From Lanius collurio (taxonomy: Eukaryota > Chordata > Aves > Passeriformes > Laniidae): a stretch of 64,000 nucleotides of DNA. Positions 1-11,390 of this stretch are shown one piece after another; the stretch's first letter is position 1; each line of letters starts with the position of its first letter. The notes under the pieces are model-generated. The model saw only the letters and a program-made list of their open reading frames with translations. It was not told where the DNA came from and made no database searches. The position numbers and the translations under genes are program-made. The stretch lies in NCBI GenBank assembly GCA_020086605.1, contig JACBWW010000003.1:60678949-60742948 (forward strand). The letters run 5' to 3'.

Positions 1-1928
1 TGTCATGGGGTCACCCCACCTGCCCCCAAAGGGCTGACACATTCATCCAGGGCTCTGGAGAATACTGTGAAGGGACCTCCAGGCTGGTTTGCACAGGCCA
101 TTTTTGCTCTCAGAGCAAGACAACAGCGTTTGTGTGGCTGAGCCAAAGCAATTTTGCTTTTTTGGTCTCTGCCCCACACCATGAGGGTGCACTGCAGTCA
201 GAGAAGCTTTCCAAATCTCTTCACCCTATTGCTTTGGGAAGGTCTGGACTTTCTTAGTCACTGGGGAGATGCTTTTCCTTCTTTCTGTTTTGCTTATTAC
301 AGCTTCTGTTATGTGATGTTATCAGAGAATGAGGGATTGGGGTGTTTGAGTTTGTTATAATTTGTTCTTTATTTCCACTTTTTTTTTTCTTTAAGAAACA
401 TTGATTGTTGATATGGAAAAAAGACTTATCTATTTCACCCATTTGTTCATCAGTTAAACTTCCAGGTGCCCAGAGATATTTGTGTCTGAGAAAAAAAGGG
501 AATCCCAACCACAGTCACATGGAAATGTGAAAACTGCAGCTAAAATACCAGTCTAGGTGAATGGTGAGGATTATTCCAGCTCACACTCCACAAGAAACAG
601 GGCTATGGCTTCTTCCTCTAGTTTCTCTGCTCCCTCTTCCTCTGTTGCAAAGATACAAAACAAAATAAATGTGTGTTAAGGCTGCCAACTCCTTATTCCC
701 TAGCCCTAACTGAATCTCCCTAATATTCATGCCCAGGAACTGATTATAGGGTGTACTGTTGGTTGGTGGCTTTTTCCCCCTTTTTACCATCTGTCTGCTG
801 TGAATTCATCTGAAATCTCTGGCTTCACCAGCTAAAATGTTCTCAGCAATGCAATTTTTTTTCTCTTCTAATTATCCTTTTAATTTTCTTCTGCTCAACT
901 CCCACACCTCCTCCCCCTTACCAGATTGTTTATATTTTTTCCAAAGAGCTTCTGAGAATTGCTTATCCTGCTCTTTTCACCCTTTTCCTGCTCCTTATTT
1001 GAGAAATTATTCTCATACTCTCCTTGCTGTGACCTTGCAGGAGTGAATGTGGATCACAACATTCATGACTGTTTCTGACAAATTGCCCCATGGAGAAATA
1101 ATCTGTGATATTAAAAGTATGTTCCTGTTACCCAGACCTCTCTATTCCACATTAGGAAATGGGAAAGATTCCAGTGATTATGAAGAGGTTTGGTACAAAC
1201 CAGTAGTACTTTTTTTCTGGAGAGAGATACTTTATCCAAGGACATCACCAAGCTACACAAACATCTGCTAACTGAGAATTGACTCAAAACGTGTCTCTAA
1301 AGAAATATTTGAGTGGCTGGAAAAGTGTATCTTGGAAAGAAATCATGGGACTGGCCCTGGGAACAGTGTATGCATGAAAGATTTAGGAATGAAACTGTCA
1401 TCTTCCCAGCCTGGGCGCTTGATCTGGGCATGGATGCAGACAACTAGCACAAGGAATAAGAGACACTGAGGTGTCTGGCTCCAAAATCTCATTGCCACAA
1501 CTTGTTTTTAGGTACCATTCAAGACTGGTGACATTTGAACTCTCTTGCCTCTTCAAATTCCCTCAGCCTCAGCACAGCTCTGTCTGAGCCCCTTCCTCTT
1601 GTCTAAATGTAATCAGGGAGCAGGAGGGAGGCAGCAAGAGGATGGTGTCTCCTGGGGAGCTCCATGCAGTTTTCAGATCTTCCCTAACATGCAGTGACAG
1701 AACTGGGTTCCTCAAGAAGCTGTTGCTGGTGGTTTTATGTAAGAGCCAACTCCATAAACACATTTGTAGATATCTATAAAAAGCCTTTGCTGTAGTGTCT
1801 GCATATGAACTGCTAAGCTTCATGTAACATGTATGGAACACAGTACATGCAAGGTATTCCCAACAAATAAACTGTCAGTTGTAAAAAAATAACCATATTA
1901 ATATAATAATTTGTATTTTATATAATAC
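1..1928. other. Unique AT-rich DNA, no gene recognised
   Basis: No frame here exceeds about 90 codons and none resembles a known protein. I see no repeat signature, RNA gene or convincing splice-bounded exon. Confidence 0.6.
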
Positions 1929-2215
1929 TGTTATGGTTTAACCCCAGATGGCAGCTAGGTACCACGCAACCACTCACTCCAGTCTTCCCCTGCTCCCTGT
2001 GGGATGGGAAAGAGAAGCAGAGGAGTAAAAGTGAGAAAAGTCTGGTTGAGATAAGGACACATTAATAAGTAAAGCAAAAGCCATGCCCACAAGCAAGGCA
2101 GAACAAGGAATTCATTCACCACTTCCCATGTTCAGGTGGGTGTTCAGCTGCACCCAGGGAGGCAGCTCTCCCTCACTCATAGCAGTGACTTGGGAAGACA
2201 AACACCATCACTCCA
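1929..2215 (-). mobile_element. ERVL-type LTR fragment, antisense
   Basis: Read on the plus strand this opens with TGTTATGGTTTAACCCC and continues with motifs typical of the reverse complement of a common avian ERVL LTR, including GGTTGAGATAAGGACAC, TTAATAAGTAAAGCAAAAGCC and CTTGGGAAGACAAAC. The LTR 3' end, complementary to the opening TG, therefore lies at the left, and the rest of the LTR is truncated at the right, where CR1 sequence starts directly. I assign the family from remembered bird repeat consensus patterns, not from a search. Confidence 0.7.
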
Positions 2216-2535
2216 AATCATACAGGATCATTGAGTCCAGCCATTAGCCCAACACTGCCAAGTCCATCACCAAACCATGTCCCCAAGTACCACATCTACA
2301 GTGAGTCCACCACTTCCCTGGGCCTTTCAAAAACAATGGCAAGGATCTTGGCAATGGCATCAGTCAACTCTCAGCACCCTAATTTGTGTATCCTGTGATG
2401 CCATGGACTTGAATGTGTTCAGTGGGTTTGACTGCTTCCTATCCACATCTACCTCTGATGAGGTTGATGTTGCCTTCCCACAAAATATGCTGGTGGGATC
2501 AGGGACCTTGGAGGACAGAGAACAGACCTTTTGAG
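2216..2535 (-). mobile_element. CR1 LINE fragment, internally deleted
   Basis: The plus strand reads as antisense CR1: ATCATTGAGTCCAGCC, AACACTGCCAAGTCC and CCACCACTTCCCTGGGC occur in the order expected from the CR1 3' end inward. Parts are missing between these blocks. Downstream, CCATGGACTTGAATGTGTTC and the region to about 2520 resemble more 5' CR1 sequence, so the copy has internal deletions. It abuts the LTR fragment on its left. Confidence 0.65.
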
Positions 2536-2643
2536 TAAATTTGGCAGAGTAGAAAGAGAACTTTACCTTTCAAGTCCATCCACCTCACATCCAAATATTT
2601 AATCCTAACAAACATTCAAATTGTTTCAGTTCAGAGATATTTC

Positions 2644-2957
2644 CCAGAATCAAAGAATCATTAAGGTTGGAAAAGACCTATAAGATCATTGAGTCCAGCA
2701 TCCACCACCATGTTCACCACTGAACCTAGTCTTCAAGTGCCAAACCCACTAGTTTTTGAACACTTCCAGGGATGGTGACTCCACCACTTCCCTGGCAGCT
2801 TGTTCCAATTCTTGACTACCCTTCCCATGAAGAAATGTTTCCTAATATCTAATCTAAGTCTCCCCTGGGAAAAGCTGAGCCCATTTGCACTCATCCTGTC
2901 ACTTGTTACCTGGGAAAAGAGAATGACATCCACCTCACCACAACCTCCTTTCAGGCT
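2644..2957 (-). mobile_element. CR1 LINE 3' end, antisense
   Basis: It starts with the CR1 tail complement CAGAATCAAAGAATCATT. Then follow GGTTGGAAAAGACC, GGGATGGTGACTCCACC, CTTGTTCCAATTCTTGAC and CCTCCTTTCAGGCTTGG, all in canonical antisense CR1 order. The element is 5'-truncated near 2957. Chance reading frames on both strands within it are not genes. Confidence 0.9.
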
Positions 2958-5470
2958 TGGCATTGAATTTTGTCTATCCAAGCTGCTGTGGTGAATCATG
3001 AAAACATAGTCCACAGCTTTTCCCTCTTCCTCAGGCTGGTGTCCTCACCTCTATTTCCTTTCCCTTGAGGCACCCTGGTTCCCTTGATAGCTGAGCTGTC
3101 CCCATGATTCATGTGTCACTTATTTTGAACAGTAACTTTTACTGTTTGAAAAACAGAAAGGATGTAACTTTTCCAGACAGTTTTCTTTCATCAAAAGCCG
3201 AACAAATCAATAGAAGTAGATCAGCTCTCACTGGTGATATTTTGATTGTCCATTGTGTTCTAGCTTAGGGATTTTCTCTGAGGTTAAATTCACTCCTGTG
3301 AAAACAGGGCAATGCAACAGAGACCTTGTTCTTGGTCAGCCAGCTGGAGACAAGAGGCCAGAGGAATTCTTGTAGCTGACAGGGGACAGACTGACCTGAG
3401 CAGAGGAATGGAGGACAAGAAGGAAGCCCCCAGACCTAGACTTCTTACAAGAACAATGAAAGGCAGCTGAGGGGGAGGGATAGGCAAGATACAAGACACC
3501 AGCTCTACAGTGATGCAGAGTTTATCATAGCACAGCTACTGACTCTGAATCCTCCTGCCAGCCAGGGGTGCTGCAGTTTTGACTGCACAGTCAGGTTTGA
3601 AGCAGAGCAAGGACTCTGACTGCACAGCTGATCAAATGGGCCATCAATCAAGTGACTCACTTTGTGTACTTAAAACTCCAGCTCAAAGTGAGGTTATAAT
3701 TCATACAGCTGAACACCTCCCAGAGCAGCTGCCTGAAACTTAAGGCAAGAGATGCTAAAGGAGGTAAAGCAGGTGAAAAATTACATTGCCAGTTACTAAT
3801 AATAAACATGAGAACTCCTTCTCCCAACCTTCTTCAAATGACATCTCATAAAATTATAGAAATGAGGTTTTTTAACTCGTTGGGGATTACCTTTATAGCA
3901 ATGCAAGGAGGAACATTAGAAGATAACTGGAGTAGGAAATTGCTGACCATGCAAAGAGTGGGCAGTGAACAAGACTTTAAAAAGGACAGGACTAGCCAGG
4001 TGTGAAAGAGAGTCATTGTTTCCTTGTGTGACTCTGCACAAAGTAAAGGCACTGGAGCTGGCTGGATCCAAGCTGGATCTTGATTTGTTTGCCTACAAAC
4101 AGGTTTCTGGTGCCATGTGAGATGGCTTGAGGTGTCTGAACAACTGCACAAGGAAGTCTGAAATGAGACTGTACTTCACAGACTGACAGTCTTCAAGATC
4201 AGATGCTAAATCCAGATTGTGAGACTCTGGGAGATCTCAAATGGCACTGCCATGATCAGACATAGAACACATCTATAGTACAGATCACTCAAGTTAGCTC
4301 AGGTGACTCCTTCCCCTTTCATAGACTATCAGAGGGGAAACCTGTAATGCAACATTACCCTTGTGCACAGAGCATCTGCTGCTACTTCAGTTTAAGCAAA
4401 TTTGGTTTAATGGAATAGGCAAGGAAATTACAGTAGTGTTGCAATTTAGATTCTGGAGTGTGATTTATGTTTGGGGCACAGATTTTGCATGTAAGTCATT
4501 GCAGTGTTTCTGTGCTCACCTCCTGTGCACAAAATGAGCATAACTGCATTTTCCCTTCTTTATAAAAGCAACCAGAAGTAGAATGTATTAATCAGGAGGA
4601 GAAGCTCTGACACCCAAGTAGAAGGCATTGCCATAGACATGGGGCTGTTGTGCAGTAATAGCTATTTTTGTCAGGTCAGCTGCGTTAGGGTCTTAAATGG
4701 AATACAGTTATTAAGAATAACACTATAACTAGCATTCAGGCATCTCCCTAATGTTGCATTCACTAGGAACAAGGAAATATGGTTTTCTGGAAAGAGATTT
4801 TTTACTTTCTTAAAAGACAAAAGGCCTAAATATTTTGTCCAGATATCTCTGTTTTCCAAGTTACAAATCTTTTTTTGGCAGAGCTGATGTGCTAAAACAC
4901 CTAAAAAATATGATAGGACTATGCCAAAGCCTCTGCAAAGGTAGCAAAAGCTACTTGTTAGCAGCTCCTTAAATAGACATCCTGGTGCAGACTGGGTGAG
5001 TGAAATAATGTGGAAAAATTTGGTCTTTATGTTGCAAAAGTGAGCAGACAGGAACAATGAGATATTAGGATGTTGGTTTTAATTGTTGCACATATATCAA
5101 TTTTAAGTCAAATTCACAGAAGTAGTTTATCTGCTGACAACATTGCCATGAACAGTACGGAACCGAAGTGTCAGAGTATAAGTGTGACTCCAGAAAATGG
5201 TCCTAACTGCTGCCCCCAGGAATATACATCTTTGTGTCTCTCTAAAGCCAAAGCTACTCTGGAAGCTGATGAAACAGATCTTTGAACATTGTTCACAATT
5301 TTGTCCAGTATTTGGGGACTTCTCCTGTGGCATGGCATAGTCCAGAGATATTCAGGGATGCCTTTGTTACTTCCTCACATGTCTCCTTTCTTCATGGGAT
5401 TTCTCTCTGGTACAGAGGCTTTGAAGGGGAAGGCTTAGAAGTGGGCCAGTCCCAGATCCCATGCCTTGGA
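2958..5470. other. Unique DNA, no gene recognised
   Basis: The longest frame is 128 codons (4671-5057, minus strand). It is rich in hydrophobic and cysteine codons as expected for AT-rich chance frames, and shows no domain. No repeat family is recognised. Confidence 0.55.
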
Positions 5471-5715
5471 TTCACAGAATCATTTGGCTGGAAAAGCCCC
5501 CTAAGGTCACTGAGTCCAGCCATCAGCCCAACACTGCCAAGCCCACCACTAAACCAGGTCTCTCAGTGACACAGACACACATCTTTTAGGTATCTCCAGG
5601 GATGGTGACTCCACCACTGCTTTGAGCAGCCTCTTCCAATGCTTGACAACCCTTTCAGTGAAGAAAATTTCCTAATATCCTATAAAAACCTTTCCAGGCT
5701 GTTTCCTCTTGCTTT
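5471..5715 (-). mobile_element. CR1 LINE 3' end, antisense
   Basis: The plus strand reads TCACAGAATCATTTGGCTGG, then CCAACACTGCCAAGCCCACC, GGGATGGTGACTCCACC and CAATGCTTGACAACCCTTTC, the antisense CR1 3' region. Similarity fades around 5715. Confidence 0.88.
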
Positions 5716-7875
5716 TGGAACATGAAGGATTGTCTTGAACATCTTATTTTTGGTTCTCTGTTCAGTCTCAGGGTTTCTTTGTGTTCCATGAGGACTGCTG
5801 ACCATTAGGACCAGGAGCTGGAAGACACTGCACTTCACACACGGCTTCTTCTTTGTCTGGCCAGAGCCCCTGCTACTGTGCAGCATCCCAAAACTCTGTG
5901 TGACCTCACTGATATCCTTTCCAGCTGTGCTGCAGCACCTGCTGCCTGTATTCCTGTGGTAGCACTGGGAAAATGTATAAATAAACATGAAGGAAAGAGG
6001 CACAAAGAAAGTTGCTCCCTTGGGGAATTTTATTCAAGGGAAAACAAGACAAAGATTTTGGTGGCTCACCTTGCATTGTATTTTGCTCCCATACAAGAAA
6101 GGTGTAATATATCAGGGCTGCATGTCTATTTAAAGTGTTGGCAGCTATTGCTTCCAAAATAAAGTTGGTTTTTAAGTATTCGGGGTCATATCAAATCCTA
6201 TCACTATGTCAACTCTGGATTGCCAACTGTCATGAAATATTGAAACCTGGCAAAAAAGAGAAGCTATCAAAATTGGCTGTCAATAAAACCAGTGAAGAAA
6301 AGAAAATGAATATCAGTAAAGACTTTAAGATAGTTTCAGAGAAAAAGAGAATTTTTCCCTCTTAATCTGGTCTTAGTTCCTAAACTCAATTTATGTTTTA
6401 ATATATAATTTGGATTTATTGGCTTTTTAATAATTTGTACAATAGATTCAGCACAAACAAGTTATTCAGTGCTCGACTGTAAAGACAGGTGGGAATCCAA
6501 AATTGCTTTAAGAACATAATTTCCTTATATGCAGAGGCATTTGTAATGTTCTATCTGTATTTATTGTGCTTTTATAGTCTGAAGTTTTATTAAGAAAAAA
6601 GTTGGGAGAGTGAAAACCAAATGCAAATTTTCCCCCTACTTTTTTTGTTGATGTTTGATTCTCTAGGCCAGAAACTTCTTTCTTGCTTCTGTAAGCAGAT
6701 CAGCAAAACTCAGTGGAGATGCACAGGTGTAATGCCAGTGTAAATATTTTCTGTTTTATGCTATGTGATGATCTTGCCTCTCACCTCCTTTTCTTATAAA
6801 AATCTAAGAATTTAAAGTAAAATCTACAAGCTGTTTAGTAATAACTATATTTTACTTTTCCATCATGATTTCCTCAAGGTTCTTTCTCTGATAGCCTCCA
6901 TTTTCTGACAGGACAGATCTCCTAGGAAGACCAAGGGATTTTTTCAGATATGCCTAGAGGATCTGAGAGCAAAATTTCTATGAAAAGTGCACTAGTCATT
7001 CGCCTCTTATGCTATTAGGAATTACTGGTCATTTTTGGAAAGGTTTTTTTCTCCCAAATGTGAGTTCCAATAAGCCCTTCCCTCATGGGGAAATCTTTTA
7101 TGGCTGTCAAAATTAGGCATCAGCATTCCTAGTGTGCTTTAAGGATGCAGTTCAAAATTCAAGCCAGGTGAAATATGGAAGTCTTTGTCTCTGACAGGGG
7201 GAGAGCTTGCACACTGCAGATTGTGCATGTGTGGCTAAATTGCCTTCTCCAAAACATGCATCTGCATCCAAACTGCTTCTTGATTCACACTGTTCCCTGC
7301 ACCAGCCTGACCATTTTCTGGGAAAGTGTAGGATGCAGGGAAATAAAGGTTTGTGTTTCAAACAATGCTGGTGCCCCAGTCCTATGGTGTTCTGGTCCTG
7401 TTTATTTCATTAATCAGGATGTAGCCAGAGAGACAGATTGGGAATTAAAAGCACAGACAGAGATCAGATGTTTCAAGTTTTATCTACTGAAATGTCAAGA
7501 AGCCTACTGAGCACTGACCAGGTACCTTGTGCATAAATCAGCAGGGAAAAACTAGGAACCATTTTCAGTTAGTGGAGAATTTTTACTTTCACTCCCAGAA
7601 AAAGAATCTGTTAGAAGATGAGGACATTTTGGGTAAAAAAAGAGAAGTTCAGTGCTTGTGTGTAGTCTGAAATGCCTTCATCATGAGGAACACTGCAGCT
7701 TGTAAGAAGGACAGGTTGATGCAAGACCTAGAGCAAACGATTCTCTGATCCAGCTTTGTTGTAGTAATCTGGATCTCAGATCAAAGCCAGACCTGCTATG
7801 AATCCTTGGAGCTACCACAATTCTGCTGCTCACACAGCAAAATAGAAAACTAAAGAAGCCAGAATTATGGAACTG
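5716..7875. other. Unique AT-rich DNA, no gene recognised
   Basis: The longest frame is 111 codons at 7175-7510 on the plus strand, without domain or splice context. I see no repeats or RNA genes. Confidence 0.55.
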
Positions 7876-8083
7876 TAGAATCACAAAATGGTTGGAGTTG
7901 GAAAGGACCTTACAGATCATCCAGTTCCAACTCCCTTCCATGAGCAGGGACTCCTTCCACTAGACCAGGCTACTCAGAGCCCCAGTCAGCCTGGCCTTGG
8001 ATACCTCCAGGGATGGGAAGTCCACAGCCTCTCTGGACAACATGCTCAGAGAGACCAAATAATTTATTCAAGGTCTAATCTCA
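7876..8083 (-). mobile_element. CR1 LINE 3' end, antisense
   Basis: TAGAATCACAAAATGGTTGG, GGAAAGGACCTTACAGATCA, CCACTAGACCAGGCTACTCA and GCCTGGCCTTGGA follow the antisense CR1 tail order. The copy is short and 5'-truncated. Confidence 0.9.
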
Positions 8084-9380
8084 AGTCACTAGCAGAGTAA
8101 GAAAAATAATTCTGATCTGCTCTTTCCAGCTGATCATGTTGCCAGCTGACTTTATTCATAGCATGCAATAGCATGCTGTTAGAGGCAGATCAAATCTCAG
8201 TGTGAATAAAAAATATTCTGAAAGCACCATTTTCCTTTCCTTGTCCAGGCAGGGGCCAAGCTACTACAATTGGAAAGAAAAAGCTTAAAATAATCCCCAA
8301 ATCATATTTTCAGAAATCCCCATACTTCCACCTGTGGCACATAGAGATTACAGGCGTGTCTCCTGGAGAAACTGAGATTTGGCTTATAGTTAACCAATCA
8401 GTCTACTGCAGTTCTGGGCTAGCTTTACTCATTATTCTTTTAGTACCTGCATTGTGCTGGCTTACATCTAAGTTGAAGCAACCCTTTTGGATAGTCTAAA
8501 AAATATGTGTTTCTTTTTCTCTAAGCCTGATTCCACCTGGCTGTGTAACTATGGGTTTCCTGTGTATGTGCTGTCTTGGTTTTCAAAAAACATTGTCTCT
8601 CATGCTGACAATGAAGCCATCTCGGAAGGCGAGCTCACAGATAGCCTCAGGTGGGATATTCTTGAGTCTTCTTGTATACAGACCTAAAAAATCTTTTCAA
8701 ACTCAATCTATTTTCCTGTCAGTTGCAGCATTCCCCCCTACCCCTAGTTCCCAACCTCAGTGTCCTAATTTCCTCCCTGACTGATCGCATGAGTCTTTTT
8801 TCCTTCTGCTGCTATTGTTGCTGTCATTGTTACCCTTGTTATTTGGGGAAGTGTTCTGCAGCTCCGTTAAGCATCCTGAAGTCAAAGAAAAATGTGTTAG
8901 AAAGCCACAACGATGGGGAGGGATTCAGTGGAGACATGTGTTGACAATCCTGTTAGGTCAGCAGCCCATGGCATTGACAGCCTAAGACCTAAAAAAGCTG
9001 CAATACTGGAAAGCTGACAGCTTCTGCTGCCAGAAATCTGAGGGTCACTTGTCACAGCAAATGCAGGTACAGCTCCTGAGCAGTCAGGGTGAAAGCTGAG
9101 CCAGGAAGGCTCTGTGTACCTTCACCTGCAGCTGTGGAAGATGCAAATTGAAAAGGATCAGGCTGCAGAAGGACTGGTTTGGTTTTTCCTTCTGAGCCCA
9201 CATCTTCACTGCTGTGTCCAGCACTGGACTCCCCTTTGCAAGTCAGACATTGCAAAGTGCAGGAGATCAGCAAAAAGCCCCACAGAGATGGCTGGGGCTG
9301 GAGCACTTCCCTGGTGAGCAGAGGCTGAGGGGGCCCAGAGAAGCTGTGAACTCTCACCTTGGTCACTTATAAAAGCAGAT
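8084..9380. other. Unique DNA, no gene recognised
   Basis: Frames up to 104 codons (minus strand, 9052-9366) show no family resemblance. No repeats are recognised. Confidence 0.5.
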
Positions 9381-9489
9381 GGATGAGGTGTTGAGTAACC
9401 TGATTTTAGCTGGCCTTTCTTTGAGAAAAGCATTGAACTAGATGGTCTTCAGAGTTCGTTTCCAACCTTGATTATCCTGTGGTTCTGTC
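9381..9489 (+). mobile_element. CR1 LINE 3' terminal fragment, sense
   Basis: TTGAGTAACCTGATTTTAGC, then CATTGAACTAGATGGTCTTC and GTTTCCAACCTTGATTATCC match the last part of CR1 before its 3' tail, in sense orientation and diverged. Confidence 0.75.
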
Positions 9490-9810
9490 TGCAGTGAGGA
9501 ATTGTTATTACAGAGTTCTAATAAAAATTCTGGCCACTGATGTGTTTTATGTTTTTGGACAAAGTTAAAAAAGAAAAAAAGGGCTTGGAAAGGGTTAATG
9601 GTTAAAGCTACTGATCAGTTAATGGAGACCATTAAAAAACAAATGTTCTATGGACAACAAAAGGGAATAAAAATTTGAAAAGTGTAAGCAAAAATGCAAT
9701 ATTAATATTCTTTTGAAAAAATAGAAGCATTTCAGGGGACTCAAAATAGCAAATGTTGATGTATAAATAAGTTAATTGAAAACTTTTGTTTCCAAAATCA
9801 TCATAGTAGG

Positions 9811-9952
9811 TTCTTTATTTTTTTTTTGTTTGTTTTTTTTTTTTTGTTTTGTTTTGTTTGGGTTTTTTTTTTTTGTTTGTTTTGTGGGTTTTTTTTGTTT
9901 TGTTTTGTTTTGTGGGTTTTTTTTGTTTGTTTGTTTTTTGTTTGGTTTTTTT
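9811..9952 (+). repeat. T-rich (TTTTG)n low-complexity tract
   Basis: About 140 bases consist almost only of T runs broken by G (TTTTG, TTTG and TGGG variants). The complementary strand is an A-rich CAAAA repeat. Frames across it encode Phe/Leu or Lys/Thr homopolymers and are artefacts. Confidence 0.95.
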
Positions 9953-11329
9953 GCAACTTAAAATTTGAACTTGTGACTTAGAATTCAATTTTTCAGTCTT
10001 CAGAGAGAAGCTTCGGTTCCATTTTTTCCATCTGCTTCTAATATATGATGGCAGAAAAAAACCTGTATATACCAAGACATAGAAGAAAAAATTTCCTGAT
10101 GTCACTTTATGTGACTACAGAGGGTTAGCAGGAATCTCTGAGCAAGCACCAAAATCTTTTAGGGTTGTACTTTGTGAACCAATAGAGAAGACTTCACTCA
10201 TCCAGTAGAGCTGTGCCCTTCCCTATTGCCAAAGGGTAAAGTTGCCTCTTTGTTCCACTGTTGATTGCAGCCATTTTTTATCTTCTGAATCTCCAGCCTT
10301 AGAATGAAATTTTTGAGGTTTATCCTCTGCCAGAAGGTCACCTTCAAAGCCAGTTCAGCTATTTTTTGTATAAAATAAATATTAGGCAAGAAACCTGCTT
10401 TCCTTTTGACCATCTTCTCCTCCTCCCACAATCATTTATTCTTATTCAAACATTTTGATTTAATCTGGATGTGTGGCTGATTGAATAACTCTTAGATTGA
10501 AGCTGGACACTTTTTGTTTACATTTTATTGTCCTTCCATTAAACTAAGGACAATCTGACTATTTATGCTGTCTCTGAGCTTTTCCCTTCAGTTCTTGCTG
10601 AAATATACTTCTGATCCCTGCATGGCAATTGGGGTAGTTTAGATTTCAGAATGGACTGCTCCCAGCAGAGTCCTAAAAAACCCTCAGGGTCCAGCTATTT
10701 GTGACATCCATCACTTGTTCGTGAGGTGGCATATGCAGGACCTCAGCTAATCCATGGCACAGGTTACTCTGGAATGGCTGAACACGGACTGCAGATGGGT
10801 CTGCCTTTATTAACAGATGCAAATGGGATCACTTTTACAGTTTGCAATAAAATGTGTATTACAGAACACTACAGCACCTACTTTTTGGTATGGTTGGCAT
10901 GGCCATGTCCTCTTCCTGTGCAGGGACTTCAGGGGCTCTTAAAGGCTGCCACTAGAAATACTCTAAAATCTCTTACCAGCTGTTCCATCTGGAGACACCA
11001 GGCAAAAAGACATGCAGTTAGATAAGCAGCATCTCAGAACTGTAGAGGATATGTCCAACTTCTAAAACAGTCATTGGATTGTTCACAACAATCTCCTGCC
11101 TTTGGAGTCAGCAAGGTATCGTTGGAGTCAGACCAAGTTCTCACCCCTACTAGAACATGAGAAAAAATACAGAAAAAGGGAAAAAGCCTTTCCACATGGG
11201 GTCTGGAAAGTCATTGAAAGGAAGAAGGACTTGCCTTCCTCAGGGTGAACCAGCTGGAGTTGAGATGAAAACCTGCGTGCAGCTTGGACTGAGGCTGAAA
11301 GCGCTATCTTGCTTTCTTGCGTTGCTTTG
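9953..11329. other. Unique DNA, no gene recognised
   Basis: No coding, RNA or repeat signature is seen. The longest frame is 99 codons at 10726-11025, without domain. Confidence 0.5.
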
Positions 11330-11390
11330 GGTGATTAAGTAGATGACCTTTTAAGTCCTTTCCAACCCAAAACATCCTATGATTCTGTGA
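11330..11390 (+). mobile_element. CR1 LINE 3' terminal fragment, sense
   Basis: TAGATGACCTTTTAAGTCC, TTTCCAACCCAAAACATCC and TATGATTCTGTGA are the sense CR1 3' end. Only about 60 bases remain recognisable. Confidence 0.85.

Noticed and set aside
9776..10105. Phe- and Lys-rich frames over the T-rich tract
   Set aside because: Low-complexity translation artefacts.
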